A stretch of DNA of 64,000 bases, taken from positions 434,001 through 498,000 of the forward strand of contig NZ_JAAKYZ010000001.1 in NCBI RefSeq assembly GCF_015229955.1, read 5' to 3'. The DNA comes from Campylobacter concisus (GTDB lineage Bacteria > Campylobacterota > Campylobacteria > Campylobacterales > Campylobacteraceae). Shown here piece by piece: positions 43,391 to 53,623 of this stretch. Numbering within the stretch: the stretch's first letter is position 1; each line of letters opens with the position of its first letter. Position numbers and translations under genes: made by a program. The notes beneath the pieces are model-generated. The model had not been told where the DNA came from, did not search any database, and saw only the letters and a program-made list of their open reading frames with translations.

Positions 43391-45856
43391 ATGGCTGAAA
43401 AGAGAAAATATGAGCCTTTAAAGATAGAAAAAAAATGGCAAGAAATTTGGGATAAAAATGAAGAATTTGAACCAAAAGATGACCTAAGCTTGCCGAAAAA
43501 ATATATCCTAAGTATGTTTCCGTATCCAAGCGGACGCATACACATGGGGCATGTGAGAAACTACTCTATCGGTGATGCACTTGCTAGATCATATAGAAAA
43601 AGCGGCTACAACGTGCTTCATCCTATTGGCTTTGACAGCTTTGGTATGCCAGCTGAAAACGCAGCCATAAAACATAAAATTCACCCTAAAATTTGGACTT
43701 ATGAAAATATCGACTATATGAAAAAAGAGCTTGCAAGCCTTGGTTTTTCATTTTCTAAAAAGAGAATTTTAGCCACGTCTGATCCACTTTACACAAAGTG
43801 GGAGCAAAGCTTTTTTATAAAGATGTTTGAAAAAGGGCTTGTTTATAGAAAAAATGCAATTATAAATTGGTGCGAATACGATCAAACTGTGCTTGCAAAT
43901 GAGCAGGTAGAGGATGGCAAATGCTGGAGATGTGGTAATGATGTTGTACAAAAAGAGCTTCCAGGATATTACTTTAACATCACAAAATACGCTAGCGAGC
44001 TACTTGACGATTTGAAGCTTCTTGAAGGCAAATGGCCAAATCAAGTAATTACAATGCAAGAAAACTGGATCGGCAGAAGCTACGGCTTGGAGTTTAAATT
44101 TTATCTTGATGAGGCTTCAAAAGAGGCTTTAGGTGATAAATTTGATGGCTTTGAAGTGTTTACTACAAGAGCTGATACGATTTACGGCGTTAGCTACACA
44201 GCCCTTGCACCTGAGCATCCTATCGTAAAAGCACTACTTGAAAATGCTAAATTTGATGAAAGTAAAATGGCAAAGATAAAAGCCATACTTAATCAAAGCC
44301 CAAGAGAGCGTCAAGCTAGCGAAAAAGACGGGGAATTTTTAGGAATTTACGTAGTTCATCCGCTTACTAATGAAAAAATCCCAGTTTGGGTTGCAAATTT
44401 TATCCTATCTGACTACGGCAGCGGTGCTATTATGGCTGTCCCTGCGCACGATCAAAGAGACTTCGAGTTTGCAAGTAAATTTAATCTCCCTATAAAGCCA
44501 GTCGTAAAGCCGCTTGAGGGCGAGAGCGATAGCTCAAAAGCATATTCGGAGTACGGAGTTTCTGTAAATTCTGAGCTTATAAATGGGCTTGCTTCAGAAG
44601 AAGCTAAAAATTTCATAATAGAAAAATTTGAAAAAGATGGTTTAGGCAAAAGGATCACAAACTACAAATTAAGAGACTGGGGAATTTCTCGCCAAAGATA
44701 CTGGGGTGCGCCGATACCAGTAGTTCACTGCAAATGCTGCGGCGTAGTGCCTGAAAAAGAGGAAAATTTACCTATCGCGCTACCTGAAGATGTTGAGATC
44801 ACAGGTGAGGGCAATCCTTTAGATAAACACCCAACTTGGAAATTTACAAAGTGTCCAAAATGCGGTAAAGATGCGATCAGAGAAACTGATACGATGGATA
44901 CGTTTGTGGAGAGTAGCTGGTATTTTGCTAGATTTGCAAGCGATGAGAAAACTTGGGAGCAAAAAGCACTTGATGAAAAAAGTGTGAATTATTGGATGAA
45001 TGTAGATCAGTATATCGGCGGTATCGAACATGCGATCTTGCACCTTTTATACGCTAGATTTTTCCAAAAGGTCTTAAGAGATCTTGGTTATCTAAGGGAT
45101 GACGAGCCATTTGAAAATTTACTAACTCAAGGCATGGTCTTAAAAGATGGCAAAAAGATGAGCAAAAGTAAGGGCAACGTCGTAGATCCTGACGATATTA
45201 TTAATAAATATGGTGCCGATACGGCAAGACTATTTATCCTTTTTGCAGCACCTCCTCAAAAAGAACTTGAGTGGAATGACAGCGCAGTTGAGGGCGCATT
45301 TAGGTTTTTAAATAGACTTTGGGAGAAAGCACAAACTATCAAAAAGATAGATAAACTGCCTGAGATAGACCATGAAAGCCTAAACAAAGATGAGAAATTC
45401 GCAAGGCTAAAAATTTATGAAGCACTTAAAAAATCAACCGAGGTTTTTGGCGACACATTTGCTTTTAACACACTAATCGCTGCTTGCATGGAGGCACTAA
45501 ACGCCATAAATGCACAAGATAACGACGATGTAAATGCTGAAGGCTTTTTTATCATCTTAAATTTACTAGAACCTATCGTACCGCACATCGCAAATGAGCT
45601 TAGTGAAGAGCTTTTTGGTAGGAAAAATTTCATAAAGATAGCCGTAAAAGAAGAGGTTTTTGTAAAAGATAGCATCGCTCTTGCAGTTACAGTAAATGGC
45701 AAAAAAAGGGCTGAGTTTGAAGTGGCAGCAAGCGAGAGTGAGAGTGAAATTTTAAAGCTAGCTAAGCAAAATGTGGCTAAATGGCTTGAGGGAAAAGAAA
45801 TTTTAAAAGAGATTTATATAAAAGGCAAATTAGTAAATTTTGTCATTAAAGGATAA
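43391..45856 (+). CDS. leuS: Leucyl-tRNA synthetase
   Basis: A class Ia synthetase of 821 residues. The first signature is HMGH near residue 52, and [12 protein letters not shown] near residue 591 is the second. The editing domain ([20 protein letters not shown]) and a zinc-type Cys pair set (CKCCG, CPKCG) are present. AGGAGAAAAA precedes the ATG. It is embedded in the secDF-mfd run. Confidence 0.98.
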   Translation: MAEKRKYEPLKIEKKWQEIWDKNEEFEPKDDLSLPKKYILSMFPYPSGRIHMGHVRNYSIGDALARSYRKSGYNVLHPIGFDSFGMPAENAAIKHKIHPKIWTYENIDYMKKELASLGFSFSKKRILATSDPLYTKWEQSFFIKMFEKGLVYRKNAIINWCEYDQTVLANEQVEDGKCWRCGNDVVQKELPGYYFNITKYASELLDDLKLLEGKWPNQVITMQENWIGRSYGLEFKFYLDEASKEALGDKFDGFEVFTTRADTIYGVSYTALAPEHPIVKALLENAKFDESKMAKIKAILNQSPRERQASEKDGEFLGIYVVHPLTNEKIPVWVANFILSDYGSGAIMAVPAHDQRDFEFASKFNLPIKPVVKPLEGESDSSKAYSEYGVSVNSELINGLASEEAKNFIIEKFEKDGLGKRITNYKLRDWGISRQRYWGAPIPVVHCKCCGVVPEKEENLPIALPEDVEITGEGNPLDKHPTWKFTKCPKCGKDAIRETDTMDTFVESSWYFARFASDEKTWEQKALDEKSVNYWMNVDQYIGGIEHAILHLLYARFFQKVLRDLGYLRDDEPFENLLTQGMVLKDGKKMSKSKGNVVDPDDIINKYGADTARLFILFAAPPQKELEWNDSAVEGAFRFLNRLWEKAQTIKKIDKLPEIDHESLNKDEKFARLKIYEALKKSTEVFGDTFAFNTLIAACMEALNAINAQDNDDVNAEGFFIILNLLEPIVPHIANELSEELFGRKNFIKIAVKEEVFVKDSIALAVTVNGKKRAEFEVAASESESEILKLAKQNVAKWLEGKEILKEIYIKGKLVNFVIKG

Positions 45857-45859
45857 ATT

Positions 45860-46399
45860 TTGAGATATTTTTTAGCGTTTTTTATTGCGTTTTTTATCTG
45901 CGGGTGTGGGTATAAACCAGTTTCAAAGATCACACATGATCTAGTTGGCGATAAAATTTACGTTGATGTGATTATTAGTAAAGAAGAGCCAAAAAATAGT
46001 GTTTGGATAAAGGATGCTGTAAAAGAGGGCATGGTCGCAAGGCTAAATAAAGATTTATCAAGTAAAGAGAGTGCTGATACTTCGATAATTATTTCGGTAA
46101 AAGATTTAAATTACGAAGCAATTATTTATGATGAATTTGGCTACATTACATCATACAAAGCACATCTTAGCTTAAATTATAAGACTAAATTTAAAGATGG
46201 CAGCGTAGTTGATATTCCAGCCACTGGCGAGTATGACTTTAGTGTCGCAAGACGTCAAAAAGATGTAAGATTTGCTGACAGCATTCTTAGTGATACTCAA
46301 AAATACGAAGCTATCAAAGAGGCATCAAAAGAGGCTTTTGATGAGTATATCGCAAGTTTAGCGGTAAAAGGATATAGAAATGGCAGCAGTAACCGTTAG
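45860..46399 (+). CDS. lptE: LPS-assembly lipoprotein LptE
   Basis: LptE plugs the LptD barrel that inserts lipooligosaccharide into the outer membrane. The 179-residue protein starts MRYFLAFFIAFFICGCGYKP, with lipobox CGC-type cleavage before the first or second Cys; CGYKP is the typical LptE mature start. The body is the mixed alpha/beta LptE fold. Start is TTG at 45860, with AAAGGA six nt upstream. The last 20 nt overlap the next gene. Confidence 0.85.
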   Translation: MRYFLAFFIAFFICGCGYKPVSKITHDLVGDKIYVDVIISKEEPKNSVWIKDAVKEGMVARLNKDLSSKESADTSIIISVKDLNYEAIIYDEFGYITSYKAHLSLNYKTKFKDGSVVDIPATGEYDFSVARRQKDVRFADSILSDTQKYEAIKEASKEAFDEYIASLAVKGYRNGSSNR

Positions 46400-47954
46400 T
46401 CAAATAGTCAAGGAAGCCTTAAATGAGATCAAAGATCGCCATTTGATGCTAACGCCAGAGAATTACACTGAAGTATATAATGAAATTTCTAAAAAATACG
46501 GCTTTACAACAGAAGAGAGTAAAAAGATAGAAAAATATATCTCAAGGCTTGGTGATGAATATAAAAATCAAGCCTTGAGCCTTCATATAAAGACGGTCGA
46601 TGAGTTTGTTGCTTTTATGACTGCTAGGCTCTCTAGAGGTGCTCAACAAGGAGCAGGATTTGCGACTGACGATAAAAAATTACAATCACTAAACGCATTT
46701 GCTAGAAGAATTCTCCAAGCTATCTCAATGCTTCACAATAAAGATGCAAAAAGCTTAGCAGAGCAAAGTATGCAACTGCTCGCTAGAAGATATGATGAGA
46801 AAAATCTTGAAGAAATGTGCCTTAGATGGTTTGACTTTGTTAGCTCTTACGACACTGAATTTTTAGAATTTTTGAAATATTATGGTGTTAGAAATTTTGA
46901 TGATTTAAAGACAATGAGTTCTGAACTTGAAAAATTTCTTACACAAAAAGATGAAGATGGTGAAGAGGATGTTTTGATTCAGCTTTTAAGCCTTACTCTT
47001 GAGCCTTCTATTACAAAGGATCTTGATGAAGAGCTTAGCACGATAAGAAGTACTTTGAAGCAAAATCCTAAAACCTTAAATAGCAAAGAATTTCAAGAAA
47101 AGGTAAAGGCATTTGTTGATCGCAGAATAGAAGAAGATAGAACAGAGATCATAGAAAAAGTTGGTTCGCTAAATAATGTCTTGCAAAATATAAGCGAGAG
47201 AATTTCTGATATTGCGGTTAGCTCGCAAAGTAGTTCTGATAAAGTAAAAAGCATTAAAAATGATCTAAAAAATGTAAATTTAAATACAAATAGCATTGAT
47301 CAAGTAAGAAGTATGCTTATTGAGATCGCTGGTGCTTTGGAGATCGAGAGCAAAGAGCTAGGTATCGAGATGCACAATAGGCAAGCTACTATCTTAGAGC
47401 TTCAAAATAGAGTGAATAGCCTTGAAAAAGAGCTTGAAGAAGCTAAGCTGGAGAGTAAAGAGGACTTTTTGACAAAAGTATCTACTAAGCGTGCTTTGAT
47501 GAACGAGATTCAACGCATTGAAGAGGCATATAAACGCTATGGGACTGACTATTCTATCTGCTTTGTTGATATTGACTTTTTCAAAAGCATAAACGATACT
47601 TATGGGCATGAGGCTGGAGATGTTATTCTTTCAGCGGTAGCTCAAGTACTTAAGAAAAATGCTAGAAAGGTTGATTTTGTTGGTAGATATGGTGGCGAAG
47701 AATTTGTAATCTTGCTTCCAAGCACTGGCTTAAAAGATAGTGTTAAATTTGGAGATAAGCTAAGAAGTATGATAGAAAATTTCAAATTTATCTATAAAAA
47801 TGAGCGCATCAAAGTTACTATCAGCTCTGGTATAGCGACAAGAAGTGCAAATTTAAGTGAGACAATGACGCTTGAGGCTGCTGATAAGATGCTTTATCTC
47901 TCAAAAGAAAATGGTAGAAATCAAGTAATGCCAAAGATAATCGAGGAAAAATGA
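46380..47954 (+). CDS. GGDEF-domain diguanylate cyclase with novel N-terminal region
   Basis: A 524-residue cytosolic protein that probably makes cyclic di-GMP. The C-terminal domain (about 360-520) has DIDFFKSINDTYGHEAGD and the active site GGEEF. RKVD lies exactly five residues before GGEEF and fits the inhibitory product-binding RxxD site. The N-terminal 220 residues are helical, with LTPENYTEVYNE near residue 24, and a coiled-coil stretch (about 255-360) links to the catalytic domain. No receiver or membrane segment is seen. It overlaps lptE by 20 nt and folC by four. Confidence 0.92.
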   Translation: MAAVTVSQIVKEALNEIKDRHLMLTPENYTEVYNEISKKYGFTTEESKKIEKYISRLGDEYKNQALSLHIKTVDEFVAFMTARLSRGAQQGAGFATDDKKLQSLNAFARRILQAISMLHNKDAKSLAEQSMQLLARRYDEKNLEEMCLRWFDFVSSYDTEFLEFLKYYGVRNFDDLKTMSSELEKFLTQKDEDGEEDVLIQLLSLTLEPSITKDLDEELSTIRSTLKQNPKTLNSKEFQEKVKAFVDRRIEEDRTEIIEKVGSLNNVLQNISERISDIAVSSQSSSDKVKSIKNDLKNVNLNTNSIDQVRSMLIEIAGALEIESKELGIEMHNRQATILELQNRVNSLEKELEEAKLESKEDFLTKVSTKRALMNEIQRIEEAYKRYGTDYSICFVDIDFFKSINDTYGHEAGDVILSAVAQVLKKNARKVDFVGRYGGEEFVILLPSTGLKDSVKFGDKLRSMIENFKFIYKNERIKVTISSGIATRSANLSETMTLEAADKMLYLSKENGRNQVMPKIIEEK

Positions 47955-49153
47955 GCCTAGCTAAATTTCTTGATGGCAAACCACTTTACTATAAAGAGAT
48001 TGACTATGGCAGGATTATTAGAGCGTATGCGACTATAAAAGAGCATATAAAGCCATTTAAGATTATTCACATAATAGGCACAAATGGCAAAGGTAGCACC
48101 GGCCGCTTTTTAGCGCAAATTTTAAGCCAAAATGGCGCAAAAGTAGGGCACTACACAAGCCCTCATATATTTAAATTTAACGAGCGATTTTGGCTAAATG
48201 GTGAGGTTGCTAGCGATGAAATTTTAGAGGTAGCTCATGAGCGTTTGCAAGGACTTTTAAGCGACGAGTATAAGGTAAAAACGAGCTATTTCGAGTATAT
48301 GACGCTACTTTCTGCGGTACTTTTTGAGGGTTGCGACTATTTTGTCTGCGAGGCTGGCATGGGTGGTGTGCTTGATGCGACAAATGTCTTTGAAAAAGAG
48401 TTAAGCATTTTTACACCTATTGGGCTCGATCATACGGCAGTTCTTGGGGATAGCTTAGAAGAAATTTCGCGCACAAAATTTGAAGCAATGGGCAAAAGAG
48501 CTATTTTAAATGATGATATGAACGAGATAAGCGTTGCTATCGCAAGAGAGATCGCAAGCGAGAAAAAAGCAGTTTTAAGCTTCCCAAGAGAAATTTTAAC
48601 CAAAGAAAATTTAAACGAGGTCACAAATTATGCAGATAAATTTAATCTGCCAGAGTTTTTACGATCAAATTTAACTCTAGCCTACGCTGCGGCTAAAATT
48701 TTAGATAGCGATATAGACATAAAAAAGCTTGGCGCTTTGTCGCTTCGCGGTAGATGCGAAAAGATCGCTTCAAATTTATACGTTGATGTCGGTCACAACG
48801 AGCTTGGCGCAAATGCTGTGGCTAAGAAATTTAGCTCTAAAGAGTTTAGTAACAAGAAGCTAACTCTAGTTTATAACTCATTTTTAGATAAAGATTTTAA
48901 GGCGGTTTTGGCAGCTTTAAAGCCAGTCGTTGAGGATGTGCTGCTTTATCACTACCACTGCGAGGGCAGGGAGCTTGGCGGAGAGCTTATAAATAAAGCG
49001 TTAAACGAGCTTGAAATTTCACATAGAGAGTTTGAGCCAAGCGATATGAACGATATAAAAGAGGCAAAAAACGGCAAAATTTACCTAGCATTTGGCTCGT
49101 TTCACCTAGCTGAAGCCTTTTTAAAAGAGTACTATGCAAGCAAAGGTCTATGA
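47951..49153 (+). CDS. folC: Folylpolyglutamate/dihydrofolate synthase
   Basis: FolC makes dihydrofolate and adds glutamates to folates. The 400-residue Mur-ligase-type protein has the P-loop GTNGKGSTGRF near residue 43, HYTSPHIFKFNERF near residue 71, and EAGMGGVLDATNV near residue 138. The C-terminal domain includes VDVGHNELGANAV. It begins in ATGA with the preceding stop and overlaps mfd by 20 nt. Confidence 0.94.
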   Translation: MSLAKFLDGKPLYYKEIDYGRIIRAYATIKEHIKPFKIIHIIGTNGKGSTGRFLAQILSQNGAKVGHYTSPHIFKFNERFWLNGEVASDEILEVAHERLQGLLSDEYKVKTSYFEYMTLLSAVLFEGCDYFVCEAGMGGVLDATNVFEKELSIFTPIGLDHTAVLGDSLEEISRTKFEAMGKRAILNDDMNEISVAIAREIASEKKAVLSFPREILTKENLNEVTNYADKFNLPEFLRSNLTLAYAAAKILDSDIDIKKLGALSLRGRCEKIASNLYVDVGHNELGANAVAKKFSSKEFSNKKLTLVYNSFLDKDFKAVLAALKPVVEDVLLYHYHCEGRELGGELINKALNELEISHREFEPSDMNDIKEAKNGKIYLAFGSFHLAEAFLKEYYASKGL

Positions 49154-52079
49154 GTATCTTTTAACACACGCCCCACAAATTCTCATCTGCGAAGATGACA
49201 AAGAGGCGGCACTCTGCGCTGATGCGGCCAGTTTTGCTGGCTTTAGCGCATTTAAACTACCTGATTTTAGAGCTAAAAAGGGCGATGATCTAAGAAGCTT
49301 TAACGAAGAGCTCTTTGAAATTTCATCCGTTCTTAGCAAATACTATAAATTTGATGGCAAAAAGATCATCATAAGCCCATTTAGCACGCTTTTAAACCCA
49401 CTTCCAACGCAAAAAAACCTAGAAAGCTCAACGATCAAGCTAAAAGATAATCTAAATTTAAGCGAATTTGCCGACTTGCTCATACGCTTTGGCTATGAGT
49501 GCGTCGATATCGTTGAGAGCGTTGGCGAGTTTAGCATTCGTGGTGAAGTGATCGATATTTACGGCGTAAATATGGACGATCCTGTTAGAATTTTACTCTT
49601 TGGTGATGAGGTGGAGAGTATTAGAAACTACAACACCGCCACGCAAATTAGTAATAAAAATGAGCTAAGCGAAGCTGAGATCGTGCCATTTATCGCAAAT
49701 TTGAGCAAAGATGAGTTTGAAAAAGTTAGCCAAAAGATCGAGGATATGCAAAGCGATGCCTTGGTGAATGACCTAAATTCGCTTGGATTTTGGGCGATAG
49801 ATAGCTTTAGTGACTATTTAAAAGAATTTGACTCAAAGCTTGTTAAAAAGATCGATTTTGAAATTTATGATGTGCCTGAAGATAAATTTAAGGGTATTGA
49901 AATTTTACCCGAGCCAAAGGTTTATAAAGATCTTGAGGTTACTTTAAATTTTGACTTTTTTGAGCTAAATAAGAGCAAAAGCATAACCGTTCTTTCAAGA
50001 AATGAGGGACTTTTTAAGGGCTATGAGCTTGATGGTTTTGCCAACGTAAAGCTTGAAATTTCGCCCCTTGTAGTAAATTTAACCTCAAGTGATAAGATTG
50101 TAGTTTCTCTTAATAAATTTGAGAAAAAAAGGCGAGTTAAGCGCTCAAGTCTCGTGGTGGATGAGCTAAAAGTAAATGACTACGTCGTGCATGAAGATTA
50201 CGGTATAGGCAGATTTTTGGGGCTTGAAAAGATCAAGGTTTTGGGTGCGACGAAGGAATTTGTGGTTATTGCGTATCAAAATGACGACAAGCTTCTTTTG
50301 CCAGTAGAGCATCTAAATCTAATCGATCGCTACATCGCGCAAAATGGCTCTATGGCGGTGCTGGACCGCTTAGGCAAGGCAAATTTTGCCAAGATAAAAG
50401 AAAAGGTTAGAGAAAAACTCTTCGCGATCGCTTCAAAGATCGTGGCAATGGCGGCAAAAAGAGAGCTAATCGCAGGCAAAATTTTACAAAAAGAGGATAT
50501 CTCTTATCTAAATTTCGTCCAAGATGCTGGCTTTTCATACACGAGCGATCAGCAAAAAGCAGTAAATGATATAAAAGATGAGCTAAAAAGCGGCAAGGTG
50601 ATGGATAGGCTACTTAGTGGCGACGTGGGTTTTGGCAAGACCGAAGTTGCGATGAATGCTATATTTACCTGCATAAAATCAGGCTTTAGCGCGTTTTTCT
50701 TCGTGCCAACGACACTTCTTAGCTCGCAGCACTACAAGACGCTAAGCCAAAGATTTAGCAAATTTGGCATAAAGGTCTTTAGACTGGATCGCTTCTCAAG
50801 CGCTAAAGAAAAGGCGAGCCTGCAAAAAGCGCTAAAAGAAAATGAGCCCATAGTTTGCGTGGGAACGCATGCGCTTCTTGGCGTAAAGGCTGAAAATTTA
50901 GGTCTGATCGTCGTTGATGAAGAGCATAAATTTGGCGTTAGGCAAAAAGAGCAGCTAAAAGAAATTTCTCAGCACTCGCACATCTTAAGTATGAGCGCCA
51001 CACCGATACCAAGAAGCCTAAATATGGCGCTTAGCAAGATAAAAACATATAGCATTTTAGCCACTCCGCCAAGCTCGAGGCTGGATGTTAGAACAAGTGT
51101 GAGAGAGTGGGATGAAAAGGTCGTCAAAGAGGCGATTATGCGTGAGCTAAGACGCGGCGGGCAGACCTTTTACATCCACAACCACATCGCAGACATCGAG
51201 CAGACAGCAAATGAGCTAAGAAAAATTTTGCCAAAGCTTAGAATTTTGATACTTCACTCAAAGGTAAATGCAAAAGTCGCTGAAGATGAGATGATGAAAT
51301 TTGAGCGAGGCGAATATGACTTATTACTTTGCACCAGCATCGTTGAAAGCGGCATCCACTTGCCAAATGCAAACACTATAATCGTAGAAAATGCCAATAA
51401 ATTTGGCATGGCTGACTTGCATCAGCTGCGTGGTCGCGTGGGCAGAAGCGACAAGCAGGCTTACTGCTACTTTTTGGTTGAGGATAAAGATACTATTAGT
51501 AAAGACGCTCTAAAACGACTTGTCGCACTTGAAGGCAACTCATTTTTGGGCGCTGGCTCAGTGCTAGCCTATCACGACCTTGAGATAAGAGGTGGTGGTA
51601 ACATCATCGGCGAGGCACAAAGTGGACACATCGAGGCTATCGGCTACTCGCTATATCTAAAGATGCTAGAAGATGAGATAAATAAGCTTCTTAATCAAGA
51701 CTCCGCAAAGCTTGATAAGATCGATCTAAAGCTTAGTGTGAGTGCCTTTTTAAATCAAGAATTTATAAGAGAAGATAGGCTAAGGCTTGAAATTTACAGG
51801 CGCCTTAGCAAGTGTAAAGAGATCGCTGAGGTCTATGAGATACAAAGCGAGCTTGAGGATAGATTTGGCAAAATAGATACATTTACAAAGCAGTTTTTAG
51901 ATGTCATCATCATCAAAATTTTAGCCCTAAAAGCTGGCATAAAAATGATCTCAAATAGCGAGCAAAACATACTAATAACAAAAAATGATGATGAGAAGAT
52001 CAGGCTAAAGTCACGTAGCAAGGACGATGACGATGTTTTGGCTGAAATTTTGGTCTATCTAAGAAAGGATAAGAAGTGA
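49134..52079 (+). CDS. mfd: Transcription-repair coupling factor Mfd
   Basis: Mfd pushes stalled RNA polymerase off DNA damage and recruits UvrA. The 981-residue protein has a reduced UvrB-like N-terminus (EFSIRGEVIDIYG near residue 125), the polymerase-interaction domain (NDYVVHEDYGIGRFLGLE near residue 345), and RecG-like helicase motifs GDVGFGKTEVA, DEEHKFGV, SATPIPRSL, and QLRGRVGRS. It is shorter than E. coli Mfd (1148), normal for this phylum. The ribosome site (GAG) is weak, suggesting coupling to folC. Confidence 0.96.
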   Translation: MQAKVYEYLLTHAPQILICEDDKEAALCADAASFAGFSAFKLPDFRAKKGDDLRSFNEELFEISSVLSKYYKFDGKKIIISPFSTLLNPLPTQKNLESSTIKLKDNLNLSEFADLLIRFGYECVDIVESVGEFSIRGEVIDIYGVNMDDPVRILLFGDEVESIRNYNTATQISNKNELSEAEIVPFIANLSKDEFEKVSQKIEDMQSDALVNDLNSLGFWAIDSFSDYLKEFDSKLVKKIDFEIYDVPEDKFKGIEILPEPKVYKDLEVTLNFDFFELNKSKSITVLSRNEGLFKGYELDGFANVKLEISPLVVNLTSSDKIVVSLNKFEKKRRVKRSSLVVDELKVNDYVVHEDYGIGRFLGLEKIKVLGATKEFVVIAYQNDDKLLLPVEHLNLIDRYIAQNGSMAVLDRLGKANFAKIKEKVREKLFAIASKIVAMAAKRELIAGKILQKEDISYLNFVQDAGFSYTSDQQKAVNDIKDELKSGKVMDRLLSGDVGFGKTEVAMNAIFTCIKSGFSAFFFVPTTLLSSQHYKTLSQRFSKFGIKVFRLDRFSSAKEKASLQKALKENEPIVCVGTHALLGVKAENLGLIVVDEEHKFGVRQKEQLKEISQHSHILSMSATPIPRSLNMALSKIKTYSILATPPSSRLDVRTSVREWDEKVVKEAIMRELRRGGQTFYIHNHIADIEQTANELRKILPKLRILILHSKVNAKVAEDEMMKFERGEYDLLLCTSIVESGIHLPNANTIIVENANKFGMADLHQLRGRVGRSDKQAYCYFLVEDKDTISKDALKRLVALEGNSFLGAGSVLAYHDLEIRGGGNIIGEAQSGHIEAIGYSLYLKMLEDEINKLLNQDSAKLDKIDLKLSVSAFLNQEFIREDRLRLEIYRRLSKCKEIAEVYEIQSELEDRFGKIDTFTKQFLDVIIIKILALKAGIKMISNSEQNILITKNDDEKIRLKSRSKDDDDVLAEILVYLRKDKK

Positions 52080-52840
52080 TAGATTGGGGTGTGAAGTACG
52101 CAGCGATTTATAAAAGTACAAAAGGGATGTTAAAGCCGGTTGAGGATATCGATTTTGTCGATATAGACTCGCTTTATGGACTAGAGAAACAAAAAGAAAT
52201 TTTACTAAAAAATACTCTAAATTTTATAGAAGGTAAGGATGCAAATCACGTGCTTCTTTGGGGCGAGAGAGGATGTGGCAAGTCAAGCCTTGTAAGGGCC
52301 GTTTTTACTAAATTTTATAAAGAGGGACTTCGCATCATTGAGATCGGCTGCGAGGATCTAAAATACCTTGGCGACATCATCGATGAGATCAGAAAGAGTG
52401 AGTTTAAATTTATCATTTTCTGCGATGATCTAAGCTTTGAAAATGGCAGCAATGAGTATAAATTTCTAAAGCCTATAATGGATGGCTCTATCCAAAAGCC
52501 GCCAAAAAACGTACTTTTATATGCTACATCAAACCGCAGACATCTAATAAGCGAGTTTAAAAGTGAAAATGAAAACTCAGAGCTAATTGACGGCGAAATC
52601 CACTACAGCGACGCAGCTCAGGAGAAAATTTCTCTCTCAGACCGCTTTGGTCTTTGGATCAGCTTTTATCAAGGCAACTACGATGAGTATCTAAAAATGG
52701 TTGATTTTTACTTTAAAGACTACACAGGCGACAAAGAGGAGCTTCATACGCTTGCTAAAAATTTCGCAACACTCAGAGCTAGCAGAAGTGGCAGGACAGC
52801 AAAGCAGTTTTATCTAACTTTTAAAGAAAATTTAAAATGA
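52076..52840 (+). CDS. AAA ATPase of the DUF815 type
   Basis: A 254-residue P-loop ATPase with Walker A WGERGCGKSSLV near residue 62, Walker B FIIFCDDLSFE near residue 106, and a sensor-like ATSNRRHLISEF near residue 142. It also has the DUF815-type ending ARSGRTAKQFYL-like (here ASRSGRTAKQF). The biological role of this family is unknown. It starts with GTG overlapping the mfd stop (GTGA) and overlaps the glycosylase gene by four, so all three are translated together. A role near DNA repair is only suggested by context. Confidence 0.85.
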   Translation: MIDWGVKYAAIYKSTKGMLKPVEDIDFVDIDSLYGLEKQKEILLKNTLNFIEGKDANHVLLWGERGCGKSSLVRAVFTKFYKEGLRIIEIGCEDLKYLGDIIDEIRKSEFKFIIFCDDLSFENGSNEYKFLKPIMDGSIQKPPKNVLLYATSNRRHLISEFKSENENSELIDGEIHYSDAAQEKISLSDRFGLWISFYQGNYDEYLKMVDFYFKDYTGDKEELHTLAKNFATLRASRSGRTAKQFYLTFKENLK

Positions 52841-53505
52841 CTTCAACCGATCTATTTTTAACCTTGTTTAATCACAAAAACAAAAATTTTGATGAGCTAA
52901 AATGGCCAGGTGAGGGCACTTTTGAGGTTGTTTTGGGTGCTATTTTAGTGCAAAATACCAACTGGAAAAACGTAGAAAAAGCGCTAGATAATCTAAAAAA
53001 TGCCAGTAAAGATAGCCTGCAAGGCATTTGCACGCTTGAAAACAGCGAACTTGCCACGCTTATAAAGTCAAGTGGTTTTTATAATACAAAGGCTAAACGA
53101 CTAAAGACGCTTTGTCTAGCTATAAAAAATGAATTTGGTAGTTTTGAAAATTTTAAAGAAAATGTAAGTCGTGAGTGGCTCATAAGTGTAAAAGGTGTTG
53201 GAGCTGAGACTTGTGATGCGATACTGGCATATGCTTGTGGCAAGCCATATATGGTCGTTGATGCTTACGCACTTAGGATAATGGCATATTTTGACTATAT
53301 TTTTGAGAGCTACGATGAGGCGGCTGAGTGGTTTAGCTCGCTTGATTATGATGAAATTTATAAAATTCTTGATAGCGAGAAATTTGATGAGGTTGAAATT
53401 TTAAAACTCTATCACGCTCTTATTTTGGAGTTTTGCAAGGAAAATTTCAAAGGTAAAATCTTAAGCCAAAATGGTCAAAAAATATTAAGCAGCATTAAAA
53501 ATTAA
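52837..53505 (+). CDS. magIII: MagIII-type 3-methyladenine DNA glycosylase
   Basis: A 222-residue helix-hairpin-helix glycosylase. The sequence tracks Helicobacter MagIII: LGAILVQNTNWKNVEKAL, SGFYNTKAKRL, SREWLISVKGVGAETCDAIL (hairpin), and VVDAYALRI with the catalytic Asp. The Lys used for lyase chemistry in endonuclease III is replaced by Ala, and the C-terminal four-Cys iron-sulfur motif is missing, so it should be a monofunctional glycosylase removing alkylated purines. It is the last gene of the yajC-mfd run. Confidence 0.85.
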   Translation: MTSTDLFLTLFNHKNKNFDELKWPGEGTFEVVLGAILVQNTNWKNVEKALDNLKNASKDSLQGICTLENSELATLIKSSGFYNTKAKRLKTLCLAIKNEFGSFENFKENVSREWLISVKGVGAETCDAILAYACGKPYMVVDAYALRIMAYFDYIFESYDEAAEWFSSLDYDEIYKILDSEKFDEVEILKLYHALILEFCKENFKGKILSQNGQKILSSIKN

Positions 53506-53623
53506 ACTACTAATATGTAACAACTATTTATAAATTTGCCAAATATCGGGGCTTTTTATAGTCTATTTTAAAATTCTGTGCTAAATTTACACAAAATTTA
53601 TCTTATTTAATTTAGGAGGAGTG

